This document shows positions 12,073 to 22,877 of a DNA stretch of 64,000 nt, piece after piece (the first letter of the stretch is position 1; the number at the start of each line of letters is the position of its first letter). Position numbers and translations under genes: made by a program. Source of the DNA: Chondrosia reniformis (lineage: Eukaryota > Porifera > Demospongiae > Chondrillida > Chondrillidae); assembly GCA_947172415.1 (NCBI GenBank), contig OX359200.1:1366501-1430500 (forward strand). The letters are read 5' to 3'. The notes beneath the pieces were generated by a model. That model was not told the DNA's origin and ran no database searches. It saw only the letters and a list, made by a program, of their open reading frames with translations.

Positions 12073-13293
12073 TTATTCTGACCATAGCTTTGACAATGGC
12101 TCAGTTTTTGAGGCATTTATTGTTTCAACTGCAGCAGTGACAAGGTCCTTGTGAACACTTTCGACACTTCTACTTGCATCAATAACTTTCCAGGTTGGGT
12201 CTTTGAGTTTCTGAAATATCTTTTGAACAGATAATTGCATCTCTCGAGATTCATAGCGCTCTTGTCCAAAGCCTGATCTCTTCTGTGCTACCTCCTGAGG
12301 TACATCGAGGTAAAACACAACATCTGGCTCGATCAATCCGGCGTCGGTCTGTTTGCACCAGCTAACATCAAATCCCTATACACAAACAAATCAATTGCAT
12401 AATTAAAGTTTTCTACATGAGGGAAACTGCTAATAAGCTGATTACCAACAAGTCACCACTCTCTTTAGCTCACACAAATCAGTGAATCCAGAAATTTTAA
12501 GATATACATATACTTATTATTATGCAAGCATATATTTGTAATATGATTTGAGTGTGATTGAACTTACAGGCTTACTTGCTGTGAAAGCTACCCCAGAGTA
12601 AGCATATCTGTCAACCACAAGTGTTGTACCAGATAGTAAATCCTCCTTTATTTTGGACCTATGGACAATTAAATAATTTAAACACTATTCCCTCTCTAAA
12701 ACAACAATGTCAGATGCACTGGCACACAGACAAGAATGCTTACAGTAATACTCCATTGCTATGCCAGTGGAGGATTATATTCAAAGCTGAAAGATGGGGA
12801 GCCACGTGAAGAGAGGAGCCCTCATAGTCTTGGAAGGTTGTGACAAAGCAGGCAAATCTACTCAGAGCAGGAAAAACTGGCATAGCAATGGAGTATTACT
12901 GTAAGCATTCTTGTCTGCTCCCAGCTCTAAGTGTACATGCATTATGCAGATACTCACATGAGTTCCCATCTGTTGGCAGAGAAGAGGAGGTGAATTGCAT
13001 GGTCATCTAGCTCCTCTTTACATGTCAAGTAATCACCTATCATTTTACCAATGGTAGTAGTGCGATCTACAAATAAAGTGCCACTTCAGATACACATTGC
13101 TTTGCAGATGTATGTTATAGCATCTTTTCATATTTAATGAACTCTTGCAAAACAAACCTGGAAATTGCATCTTCTTCACATTGTAGGACTTTCCTTTAAG
13201 GGCTTCTACTAATTTCCTGCTCTGAGTAGATTTGCCTGCTTTGTCACAACCTTCCAAGACTATGAGGGCTCCTCTCTTCACGTGGCTCCCCAT
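12073..13293 (-). CDS. DTYMK: thymidylate kinase (dTMP kinase)
   Basis: Four exons, in transcript order: 13293-13158, 13066-12958, 12658-12568 and 12375-12073. Phases agree and give 212 residues, the same length as human DTYMK. It phosphorylates dTMP to dTDP with ATP in dTTP synthesis. Visible motifs are the P-loop GCDKAGKST near residue 15, the catalytic DRTTTIGK segment following FP, the DR[YH] motif in [16 protein letters not shown], and a conserved tail ([13 protein letters not shown]...PLSKLWSE). The ATG at 13293 is in the family position. Odd feature: the intron between exons 2 and 3 contains a perfect inverted copy of 98 bp from the start of exon 1 (see the repeat entry). Confidence 0.96.
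12727..12917 (+). repeat. inverted copy of DTYMK exon 1 between 41-bp inverted repeats
   Basis: Positions 12777-12874 on the + strand are a perfect 98/98 match to the minus-strand sequence at 13310-13213, covering 17 bases of leader, the ATG and the first 27 codons including the P-loop. The copy is flanked by two 41-bp arms, 12727-12767 and 12877-12917, that are perfect reverse complements of each other. It sits inside a DTYMK intron, so the pre-mRNA contains both exon 1 and its antisense. Confidence 0.93.
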
Positions 13294-13417
13294 CTTTCAG
13301 CTTTGAATATCTATGAATTCAGCCCGCCAAACACTGGGTAATGAAACCACAGTTTCCGGGAGTCTGTAATCACATGACAGTCACATTTTAGGAAATCAAA
13401 TATAAATGTACTGATAA

Positions 13418-13425
13418 GTATTGTT
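13418..13425. other. 8-bp target-site duplication, left
   Basis: GTATTGTT directly precedes the left terminal inverted repeat and is repeated exactly at 16617-16624 after the right one. Confidence 0.85.
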
Positions 13426-16400
13426 GGGTGTTACTAAAATGCGGAACGGTACGGAACGTTCCGCAAAGAGGAAATACGCTTTTTCCCACGGAACGTATCA
13501 TTACCGCATATACTCGTATAGCGTATATTAGCATGACATTTTCGCATGTTTAGGTTTTGTTTTGTTTTGCTTCCTGTACGATGTTTATATATTTATTTAT
13601 GTTTAGATAGCGTATAGACATATTATTGCGCAATTATTGAAAGCAATAATAAATCTGTCAGATATTCGCCCTGAAGAACTCTGTCAGATATTCGTCCTGA
13701 TGTTCACCTTGTAAGTATTATACTTTATCAAATACATTAGGCGACTCTACTAAGCTACTAAATATTTCCAGAAAACAAATATTGTTTTTTGCAAACTGCC
13801 CCCATTCCAAATTTGAATTTGAGAGTTTTTATAACCTTGAAGAATTTGATATAAAATCACAAGCGCATAAGCGTATCTCGGACATGTCATTCTGTAGAGA
13901 TATGAAGTCTTCTTCTGAATTATTTATCTTTATTTTAAATTCATTGCCTGAAGTGGATACCTACTTACATGTTAATGAAGAAGTAAGATATTATCCATCT
14001 TTACAGTCTTATTCTTGTTCATAAAGTCTTCTTGTACTTTATAGACCAGAAGAATCTGTGATGTTTTTGTTAAAGAAGCCAAAAGTATCAGGAGCGATTT
14101 TATGAAGGTATAGTTACTTAATTGCTAACCATGCATTCACTTTCTTATTATTTGTGTATAATGATAGTTACATGAGCATGCTGCCTGAACCAAAATTGAT
14201 AATGCTAAACACATTAACTGATGAAGGAAGATGCAAACAGAATTTAATAAAATGACAACTACCAAGGATGATATATTGCTGAAAAATGTAGTTATAAGAA
14301 GTCTCCCTTTCAACTATTAATGCACATGAAGACAAAATGCAATGATTATTTGTAACATTTCACCCACATTTGAACATACATGTATTTACAATAGTGCATG
14401 GTTATGCGCTCTGTAAATTGATTACAGGAATATGAAGAACAGTTTGGTCAGGAGTTGGACCTGAATGCTAATTTTAATTCATATGTCAGGTCCTATGAAC
14501 TTGCCTTCAACGGACCAAACCCATTCGATACCAGTTAGGTGTTCATGACTAAAGCTTTGATGAGGAAGGTAAATTAAGTACAGCTCCATAGCTACTAGTG
14601 AGTGCAGTAGTGTTAACATCACATACATACACTAATATAACTTTAGATACAATCAGAAATCATGTTTATTTTATATGTCATTACTCTATGGTGTTTTGTG
14701 TATGTATTGTTTTCATTATAGCCTTTGTACAGGCATAGTGCAATTAACTCCCCTATAATTCATTTTGTTTTTGTGTCTCTTTAAAACATTATTGTGTTCT
14801 GTAGTGTGACCTTTAGTGGAACTTCTGACTTGACAGAAGTACAGAGAGTGAGATTGGAGCTTCTGAATATAAAATGTCTTCAGCTCCTCCGAGCAATGAT
14901 TTACAATGAAATCAAAAAGATTGACCCGGAAGCCAAGGAGAACACTCCAGTAAAGTACAGAAAGTAAGACCATTGAATGTAAGAACTCACGTAGCATGTA
15001 GTACATGACCCAGCGGAGCTGAAGCATAAAGAGAAGACTCTTGTAAATGGTATTATGGTAGCTCCATGTTTGGAAAGGAAATAGATTCTTCCTTTTGTGT
15101 CAAGCATTGGACCAATGAATAGTATTTAGAAACCACCTTTACTAATACTATGCAATGTAAAGCCTGCGCAAAAGGTTTTCTATGAGATATGGCCTTGAAA
15201 TTGATGGCATTCAAGCGCCGACCAGAATTGGTGAACTGAGCATCTAAGAACCAGCAATTAGTTCAAGTTTAAATACTTGTTATTTACACTTTACTTTGCT
15301 TGTTTTGATGTAGCAATCCAATTACAACTCAAAATCACCAACTAGAACTTTGAAGGTATACTCCTGCAGAAATTACATTTATAAACACAGTTGGCATACT
15401 ATACATATACTCTATGTACTCAGTGATAGATATTTACTATCCGTTTTTTAACTCGGGGGGGGGGGTATGTACTTTAGCTACACAGTAGTTGATTGTATTT
15501 GATTGTTTTACCTGAATCAATTATAGATTCTGTGTTTGTGATTCTTTTATAATTATGTAGCGTCTTAGAGGGCTGTCACTTGAAGGTGATCTAAGCATTC
15601 TACCTGAAGAAGAACAATGCATGCAAGATATGGAAGGTGACACAACTCAATATGATCTTGAACCTGGTGAAGGTCCACCGAAGACCAACTCCATTGGTGC
15701 CTTGGTAACTAGAGATGTTACGCGTATCACTCTTACAAGGCAAAAGTGGGTTTCCTTGAGGAGGATATTCAGTCGGGTGTTCCTTTGGCACACTGGATGT
15801 TGTCAGACATTTTCATTCAGAAACTTCGGGAGGCTAAAGTATGTCCTTGCTCAATCCATGGCAGCATGAGGTTCAAGATCATTCATGTCCTGATTGTGTT
15901 TAGGCAAAGCAGGAAGAGAAAGAGAAAAAAGAAAACTCTGCAAATGAACTTGGATTCCAAGACTCCACTCTTGTGGAACTGACTTTGAGGGTCCTAGGAC
16001 TAATGTGTGATGGACAAAACAGAACTTTGCAGGTAAATTGCAAGAAGAAATTAAGTACCATATTTACTATTGTTACGAAACAGGTGGAGATTTCTGAGCT
16101 GATACTTGCGTAATATCAGTTCCATTCATGTACTTCAAACTGGTATACGATAACTCTTAATTTGTTGTTGCTTTTTCTACTACTAATTCTTATTTATATG
16201 TAGGACAGTAAAACATTACATCTTGGTAAGTATGTACAAGGACACAGGCTCAGCAGTTAAAGAAATGTTTTATTTACTTTTTAATATTTTTTATAATATC
16301 AGTTTAGTGCATATATTTACTATACCTTGTTTTTTAGGATCATCAGTGTAAAAAAGAAATATCTCACCTTCCTTTGGTTTAGGAGGGATACAGCCCATGC

Positions 16401-16616
16401 TACCCGTATTTTGGCGCCTAATTCGACTATATTCCACCCCTTTTCATTGTCAAAAGTATTCACTTAAATGTAGAATATCAATTTGAATGTTAATTACATA
16501 ATTATAACTAAATAATATAATAATAATAAAGTAAATATCTTACGAAATCGCTAACGTTTTGTAACGCATCACGTGCTGCGGAACGTTCCGTTCCGTTCCG
16601 CATTTTAGTAACACCC
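13426..16616. mobile_element. hAT-like TIR element, 3.19 kb, non-autonomous
   Basis: Both ends carry a 40-bp terminal inverted repeat starting GGGTGTTACTAAAATGCGGA (13426-13465 and 16577-16616) with one mismatch; an inner CGGAACGTTCCG is itself palindromic. An exact 8-bp target duplication GTATTGTT flanks the element. An 8-bp duplication with short TIRs fits the hAT superfamily; P-type elements also make 8 bp, so the class is an inference. No transposase reading frame is visible on either strand. Inside are exon-like fragments described separately. The element lies between the divergent starts of DTYMK (13293, minus) and the V-ATPase d subunit (16662, plus), so it splits what was probably a short bidirectional promoter. 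Near-identical ends suggest recent insertion. Confidence 0.85.
13771..16035 (+). pseudogene. captured multi-exon gene fragment, possibly IP3-receptor-like
   Basis: Several plus-strand segments look like exons bounded by AG and GT: about 13771-13980, 14045-14107, 14429-14539, 14793-14968, 15561-15838 and 15904-16032. Two read like the RyR/IP3R homology (RIH) and RIH-associated regions: LNIKCLQLLRAMIYNEIKKI near 14860, and LTLRVLGLMCDGQNRTLQ near 15985, which recalls the IP3-receptor segment around LLCENHNRDLQ. The reading frame ends at a TAG near 14538 and changes frame within the 15561-15838 piece, so as it stands this is not one intact gene. I infer capture of host exons by the TIR element. 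The IP3-receptor assignment is from memory and tentative; a divergent intact gene with wrong exon calls is the alternative. Confidence 0.4.
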
Positions 16617-16624
16617 GTATTGTT
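16617..16624. other. 8-bp target-site duplication, right
   Basis: GTATTGTT, identical to 13418-13425. Confidence 0.85.
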
Positions 16625-16661
16625 TTCGTTTTTACGCGTTTCATGTCATGTGATAGGAAAA

Positions 16662-19399
16662 ATGGCAGACTACCCAGAATTAACATTTAATATTGACAAC
16701 GGATACCTCGAAGGCATCGTTCGAGGTTTCAGAGGCGGTATACTCTCAAGGGCAGAGTATCTAAATCTTGTGCAATGCGAAACTTTGGAAGGTTGGTTTA
16801 TTCATCATTCTTTCTGTTTACTGTTGTAATGTGTAACCCTTGTATGGCTAGCTTGATTCCATCTTCTGTGTGCACTAGACTTGAAGGTACAACTACAAGC
16901 GACCGACTATGGCTCATTCTTGGCTAACGAAGCCATTCTAACTGTCTCAGTAATCGATGAAAAATTGAGAGATAAGTTGGTTGTTGAGTTTGAATATTTA
17001 CGAAATCAGTGTTACCCTCAGCTGGGGCGCTTCCTTGACTACATAACGTGAGTTTGTTGGTTAAGGGCCACTATTTGTCTTCTTATTTTAGCGCCACTTT
17101 CCTTGCAGTTATAGTCACATGATTGACAACATTATTCTACTGCTGACGGGATCCCTACATCAGAGACAGATTGGAGAGTTGCGACAGAAGTGTCATCCGC
17201 TTGGAAGTTTTGATGAAATGGAATCCATTAATATTGCAAATACTCCTGCTGATCTACATAATGCTGTCATGGTGGATACACCATTAGGTAGCCTGTTATG
17301 TAAACCATTAATATCCCATCTATTAGCCTGTTATGTAAACCATTAATATCCCATCTATTAGCCTGTTATGTAAACCATTAATATCCCATCCATTAGCCAA
17401 CCATTAATATCCCATCTGTTAGCCTGTTATGTAAACCATTAATATCAATACATGTACACAATCCTATCCCTCCACCCATGCACATGTCTGCCATCCAACC
17501 TCCCGTCCCTCATTCCCATATCCATCCATCCTCACGTCTCTCCACTCACCCATCCATCCTCTCCTCTCCACTCACCCATCCATCCTCACGTCTCTCCCCT
17601 CACCCATCCATCCTGCTATCCCTTCCTCAGCTCCTTACTTTGAAAAGTGTATTTCTGAACAAGATTTGGATGAGGTTCATATTGAAATCATCAGAAACAC
17701 ACTCTATAAGGTGTGTACTTATACATATGCCTTACTAAAATTTAATGGGATAAAGACATGCATACACAAATACATCAACATGAGGTTGTATTAGATAACC
17801 AGATTATATATACCTGACAAAGTAGTTGCCATAGTTAACTAGCTTGTATTGTGTACATGCATGTGATTGTGCAATGTATTAGTATTGTTGTGCAAGAGAG
17901 ACAGGATCTGTAGAGGTAGAGTGGCAGAGCACTGGTTCCAAAATTTATGTAGTCTATAGTCATAAACTATGTATTAGCTCTGTCCATTGTTTACAATAGC
18001 CTTGCTGGTGATGCAAGCATGTAATTTAATTAACAACTTTGTATACACAATAATGTTTTGTACACGTTCACACCACATAGCATAACAGCCATAAGATGAC
18101 ACATTACGACGGTCTTCTGATTGGTACATTGCTACCTACAAGATGACAATAGTGATATTCTGATGGCATTTATTATTGTGCTCAGTCACCTAAAATAAGC
18201 ATATATCACGTATAAGTTTACCATCATCAGTACATACGTACATTCTGACTTTAGGTCTACGGACCATTCTATATAGTCTATACTTTGTGTATATTTTCCT
18301 ACAGCGGTAAAGACCAATAATTCTTTGTCTTCACATTCTGTACTTGTTTGTGTAATTTCTGTTGTGAGCATAGTAACTGCTTGTGTTTGTAGGCATACTT
18401 AGAAGACTTTTATGCATTTTGTAAGAGCCTTGGTGGAACAACTGCTGAAGTCATGTGCCGCTTATTAGAGGTTAGTATCAATTGAATTGATGTTCTTATC
18501 ACATGATGATCACATGACTTGGGATTAACCTATTCTCATCACATGATGATCACATTACTTCATCCCTTCAGTTTGAGGCGGATAGGAGAGCCTTCATCAT
18601 CACCATAAACAGCTTTGGTACCACAGCCTTGAGCAAGGATGAGAGAGCCAAGCTCTATCCCACCATCGGTCAGCTGCACCCAGATGGCCTGGCAAAGCTA
18701 GCCAGGGCCAACGATTATGAGGAAGTGCGACAGGTGGCAGATCAGTACTATGTGAGTAGGGTATTCCAGCCTGATATCACAGTATATGTACTATAGCAGG
18801 GTTGTTTGCTACAAAGGGTATAGTGATAAGTTAATATATTCATACATGCTCCATTGTTTGATTATCAAAAGAGTTTATTTTTGTATACATATTTGCACTG
18901 TGTAGGACTACCAGATTATCTTTACTGGTTCTGGAAATGGTCCAGGAGACAAGACTTTAGAAGACAAGTTTTATGAGAGAGAAGTACATATATGTGTAAC
19001 CAAAATACTAAATGATTGTATTTTAAGGTTAATTGCGGAACACTGTTCAGATCTGTTCCTTCAATGCTCCTTCGTAAAGAACGGACCACATAACCAGAAA
19101 CATGAAATAAGGCTGTCTTGTTCAAAGCTATGTATTACACAAGCCTTTCACTCTTTGTTTACTCTTTCTATGAATTTATTTTTATTGATTCAATGTTATT
19201 CATTATTCAGTGTTTATTGACAACCCTTCTTGTTTAGGTGGAATTGAATAAGTTGTCATTTGTGCAGCAGTTTCATTTTGGTGTGTTCTATTCATATGTC
19301 AAACTGAAGGAACAGGAATCAAGAAATATAGTGTGGATTGCGGAATGCATTCAGCAAAATCATCGTGGCAAGATTGATAATTACATACCCATATTCTAA
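16662..19399 (+). CDS. ATP6V0D1: V-type proton ATPase subunit d
   Basis: Eight exons: 16662-16791, 16879-17047, 17109-17287, 17631-17710, 18393-18470, 18572-18751, 18906-18983 and 19238-19399. All phases agree and give 351 residues, exactly the human ATP6V0D1 length. The subunit caps the membrane c-ring of the V0 sector and couples it to the central stalk of V1 in organelle and plasma-membrane proton pumps. Conserved landmarks are [20 protein letters not shown] at the N terminus, [57 protein letters not shown] and the end NYIPIF. The start is the first ATG after the TIR element. Intron 3 holds two simple tandem arrays. Confidence 0.97.
17291..17446. repeat. 35-bp tandem repeat in a V-ATPase d intron
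   Basis: About 4.5 copies of a 35-bp unit starting GCCTGTTATGTAAACCATTA; one copy has lost part of the unit. A separate CCATCCATCC/CACGTCTCTCC array follows at about 17465-17615, next to the acceptor of exon 4. Confidence 0.85.
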
Positions 19400-19556
19400 T
19401 TAAAGGACACAAGCTTAAGTAATTTTGTTACATTCTCCTTTACATTTCTTATATTGGTTGCTATTGTTATTGAATATTATTTGTGCAAGCCATGTATCAG
19501 GATTTATTTGCGGAGGAAGAGCGTTGTAGTAAATTTCCTAGAAAAAAAAAAGAAGG

Positions 19557-19560
19557 AAAA
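19557..19560 (-). terminator. Pol III T-run after tRNA-Sec
   Basis: On the minus strand a TTTT run starts two bases after the tRNA discriminator base, with a second longer T-rich run (10 T) about 15 bases further on. This is the usual RNA polymerase III stop signal. Confidence 0.7.
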
Positions 19561-19561
19561 T

Positions 19562-19648
19562 CGCTCGGAAGGTGGAATCGAACCACTGTGGCGCTAACCA
19601 CCTACAGGTCTGAAGCCTGCACCCCACACCAGTGAAGCTCATCCGAGC
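19562..19648 (-). tRNA. tRNA-Sec (anticodon TCA)
   Basis: The minus strand reads an 87-base tRNA that matches animal selenocysteine tRNA over most of its length: 5' GCTCGGATGA, GGTGTGGGGTGCAGGC, anticodon loop CTTCAGA with TCA at 19613-19611, a long variable arm (GTAGGTGGTTAGCGCCAC), a T arm with GGTTCGATTCC, and a closing CCGAGC plus discriminator G. Length 87, the long extra arm and the TCA anticodon are diagnostic. The charged tRNA inserts selenocysteine at UGA codons that have a SECIS element, so the organism makes selenoproteins. The gene lies between the V-ATPase d subunit and ADAR. Confidence 0.96.
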
Positions 19649-19670
19649 AATCTCAGGTGACAAATCGATC

Positions 19671-19680
19671 TATTTATATA
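19671..19680 (-). promoter_or_regulatory. upstream TATA element of tRNA-Sec
   Basis: TATATAAATA on the minus strand lies 23-32 bases before the tRNA-Sec 5' end. Animal tRNA-Sec genes use an external, U6-like promoter with a TATA box in this position; I did not identify the proximal sequence element. Confidence 0.6.
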
Positions 19681-19934
19681 AAGCGTTAATGTATACACGC
19701 ACCATCCATAGAAAATTAAGTACTTGATCTATAAGAAAAGAAAAGTAACCAAAAATAAGGTACATTCTTTCCCATATGTAGGTAAATTAAAAACCTAATT
19801 GCTTCCGACAAGACTGAAAATGATCCTGAGAGAATAAATGGTGAGCACTACAAATGTAGTGGAACTTCCGGTCCGTTTTTACAGCACCTGCTTAGGTAGC
19901 GCACTGGGGAGGAGTAATGTAAGTAAGAGACGAC

Positions 19935-21881
19935 ATGGCAGATAACTACAAGGGTCAATTAAAGGAGCATTGCGATCAAGTCAGAGAAATAAATCTTGAG
20001 CCTGTTTATGAAACCAATAGAAAACCTGGCACCCCTGATCACCGGCCGCTATACGTTTCTACCGTTAGCATTCCACAAGTGGGGATTTTTGAAGGAGAAG
20101 CAAGTTTTACGATTATTGGTGCACAACACTCCGCAGCCAAGAAGGCCATGCAGAGCCTTGAAATACCACTAGCTGATGATCCGCTTGTCAATGAAGAACC
20201 TTCAGCACCGAATTACGTAGGATTGTTACAAGAATTTTGTGTTGCAAATGAATTGATTGTGGAAGGATACACTATCAGACAAAGCGGAGGACAGCCCCAT
20301 TCTCCGATATTTGAAGCTCGAGTGATTGTAGATGGCAACACCTTCACTGCGTCCTATAATGGTAGAAAACAGGACGCAAAGCATGTTGTTGCCAAGAAAG
20401 CGCTAGACGAAATTGGACGTCGCTACGGGCACCGGCTTTTCGGTCTTCGACAAGTAATTGACCAGGAAAGTTTTAGAAGTTTAAAAGAGAATCTCTCAAA
20501 TAGAGCTGATACTATAGATAGTCGGCCAGCTCGTTCTCAACTGAACGAGTACTGCCAACAGTTCAATATCGATTGTCCTCAGGTGGAATCCGACCCTGTT
20601 GGCCCCCCCTGGTTGGTTGCAGTTATTGTTGGCGGAAGGAGATTCTATGGGTACAAGAATAACAAGAAGGAAGCTGAGCATCAAGCATCTTATCACGCAT
20701 ACCTTTGGCTGAGGAAGTGTCACCATACTTCATTGGATGATTGTATGAAGATTGATATATCCCTTGATGTAGATTTCCATGAGCCTCAATCCCTCTTCAT
20801 GGATGCAGTGGTCCTAGCTTGTCACAAGTTATACAGTAAGCTGTGTCTAAATTCAGGTCAACCAGAATCTAGCAGTGATGTGGTGGCTGCATTCATTCTG
20901 TACAGCCAAATGGCCAAATCCTGTCAGATAGTGGGCCTAGCCAGCGGATCTAAGATAATTACAAGCGAGCATCAGATGGATGATGGTACTGTATTGATTG
21001 ATTGCCATGCAGAAGTCCTGGCTAGAAGAACCTTTCTGCATTTCTTGTATTCACAAATTCAGGTCAGGGAGAGTGAATTTCTTGAAAGCTCCGAGGATGG
21101 TCTTCTGCAGTTAAAGGCAGACATTAAGGTAATTTTGTATATTAGTAAGCCTCCATGTGGTGATGGAACAGTCTTCACAAGAACAGCATCAAGAGGAAGA
21201 TTTGTTGATAGAGCTGATAATCATGAAAGAAGATTAAATAGATACGGTGCTGACAGTAGAGATGTTGGGTCTCTGAGGAAGAAAGTTGAACGAGGAGAAG
21301 GTCAAATACTGGGAAATATTCCAGATGGTCGATTTATGGTGAATTGCTGCAGTGATAAAATCCTGAAATGGAATTGTGTTGGACTTCAAGGTGCATTGCT
21401 GAGTCAGCTCCTGAAGCCAGTGTATCTGTCTGCAGTGGTGATTGGTGACAGGGAGCTTTTCCATCACGGTCACATCACACGAGCAATATGCTGCCGTTTA
21501 CCAGATTTTGTGTCTGTTCATCCCAGTCTTCACGTAGTGAGTGAAGACTGCACTCACAATATGAGAAGTGCCCACACTGACAACACCAGCGAAACCAGTT
21601 TAAACTGGATTATTGGAATGAATGAAGCCGAAGTAGTCATTCCGATTAAAGGGCTGCAGAAGAATGATCGGCCATCTAGGTTATGCAAGAAGAGCCTTTT
21701 CTCTCAATTCAAACAAGCATACAAGCGTTGCCATGGCAATTTCAGGCCAGACATGGAGACCTATATTGAGACAAAAATGATGGCAAAACAGTATCAAAGC
21801 AACAAGTTGACCTTCTACAAAGGCTGTTCCAACATTAATGGCTCAGTGTGGGTAAAGAATAAAGGGCCAATTAATGCCTAG
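19935..21881 (+). CDS. ADAR: adenosine deaminase acting on RNA, three dsRBDs, intronless
   Basis: A single open frame of 648 residues with no introns. Three double-stranded-RNA-binding domains are visible at about residues 5-75, 93-165 and 197-262 (the ends AAKKAMQSL, AKHVVAKKAL and AEHQASYHAYLWL are typical). The deaminase domain runs from about 290 to the end, with the zinc and catalytic motifs DCHAEVLARR near residue 356 (Cys-His-Ala-Glu), PPCGDG near 405 and NCCSDKILKWN near 470, then LQGALLS and the C-terminal region that folds around inositol hexakisphosphate in ADARs. It should convert adenosine to inosine in dsRNA. There is no Z-DNA-binding domain. The intact glutamate argues against a catalytically dead ADAD. 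Absence of introns among intron-rich neighbours suggests an old retrocopy or intron loss. Confidence 0.95.
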   Translation: MADNYKGQLKEHCDQVREINLEPVYETNRKPGTPDHRPLYVSTVSIPQVGIFEGEASFTIIGAQHSAAKKAMQSLEIPLADDPLVNEEPSAPNYVGLLQEFCVANELIVEGYTIRQSGGQPHSPIFEARVIVDGNTFTASYNGRKQDAKHVVAKKALDEIGRRYGHRLFGLRQVIDQESFRSLKENLSNRADTIDSRPARSQLNEYCQQFNIDCPQVESDPVGPPWLVAVIVGGRRFYGYKNNKKEAEHQASYHAYLWLRKCHHTSLDDCMKIDISLDVDFHEPQSLFMDAVVLACHKLYSKLCLNSGQPESSSDVVAAFILYSQMAKSCQIVGLASGSKIITSEHQMDDGTVLIDCHAEVLARRTFLHFLYSQIQVRESEFLESSEDGLLQLKADIKVILYISKPPCGDGTVFTRTASRGRFVDRADNHERRLNRYGADSRDVGSLRKKVERGEGQILGNIPDGRFMVNCCSDKILKWNCVGLQGALLSQLLKPVYLSAVVIGDRELFHHGHITRAICCRLPDFVSVHPSLHVVSEDCTHNMRSAHTDNTSETSLNWIIGMNEAEVVIPIKGLQKNDRPSRLCKKSLFSQFKQAYKRCHGNFRPDMETYIETKMMAKQYQSNKLTFYKGCSNINGSVWVKNKGPINA

Positions 21882-22564
21882 CTGTAGTACTGCTATGAGA
21901 TTTTTGCATAACCTTCTAGTGAACATGTGCTCCCTGAAAAATATTTGATTGTATAGTGTTAGACTGTTTAGTTAACTAAAAACTGTTTTTCTAGTACTGT
22001 AACATGAAACATGGTGGGCTCCTTGTAAAGTAGCCAATTTGGCTAATAGGCCCTCCCACCTAAAATAAGATTGATTGAATTGAATTGAATTGAAACATAG
22101 ATTGCTTTTCAAGAAATCTAAAATGTACAATATTGTTGATCTGTGTAATATACGTATAAATGGAAGTGTCCTAATTACAACAGTGTATGGTATGGAAATA
22201 TAAACTAAAAGGTCCAAAACCAGAAGAAATTTTTGCCTCAAACAGTTAGTACCAAATGTTTAGCATAATGTATAAATGTAATGGTGAGAGATATTCTTCA
22301 TGGTTGTTTGTGAATATATACTAAGTCTTATTTTATAGCTGTCATATTTCTGATGGAAGATTCATTACTAAATCTATATATACAAAAATACAAAGCTAAT
22401 GTAAAATATATATATAGATGCATGGGGTTTTATCATATACTTAGACAAGTTTTAGCTTGATATACATGTCCATTTGGTTGAAATATTGTTTAAGCATTAA
22501 ATGTCCACAAAAATTTTAAGGTATATACGTATATGCTGAGAGACATGCATATATAAGGGAAATC
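21882..22564. other. 3' flank of ADAR
   Basis: AT-rich DNA with a short TTGAA repeat at about 22073-22094. I see no gene here. Confidence 0.5.
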
Positions 22565-22877
22565 TAACTTAGCAAATTTTCAAAAATTCCTGGGATACAC
22601 TGTACATGTACTTTATGGATGTGAATACATATACTGACACCAAAATTATCATAATAGTTTGTGTATCACTCAGTCTAGATCTGAAAGTGTTAATTTGCTT
22701 GGAAGTATACAAGAAGGTATCGTAAAACAGTGTCAAATGTGATGTTCATTAAGTTGTAGTGTAAACATTCAACTGTTACTGTTAGGTAGCTGTATAAACA
22801 TAAAATATAATACAAGTATAACTTCATGATCACCCACAAAGTCTGATGATTATTTATACATTGCAGCTTTACAAGGT

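Noticed and set aside
12621-12809. 62-residue plus frame near the DTYMK intron
   Set aside because: It arises from the inverted repeat and intron sequence; the open stretch ends inside the exon 1 copy.
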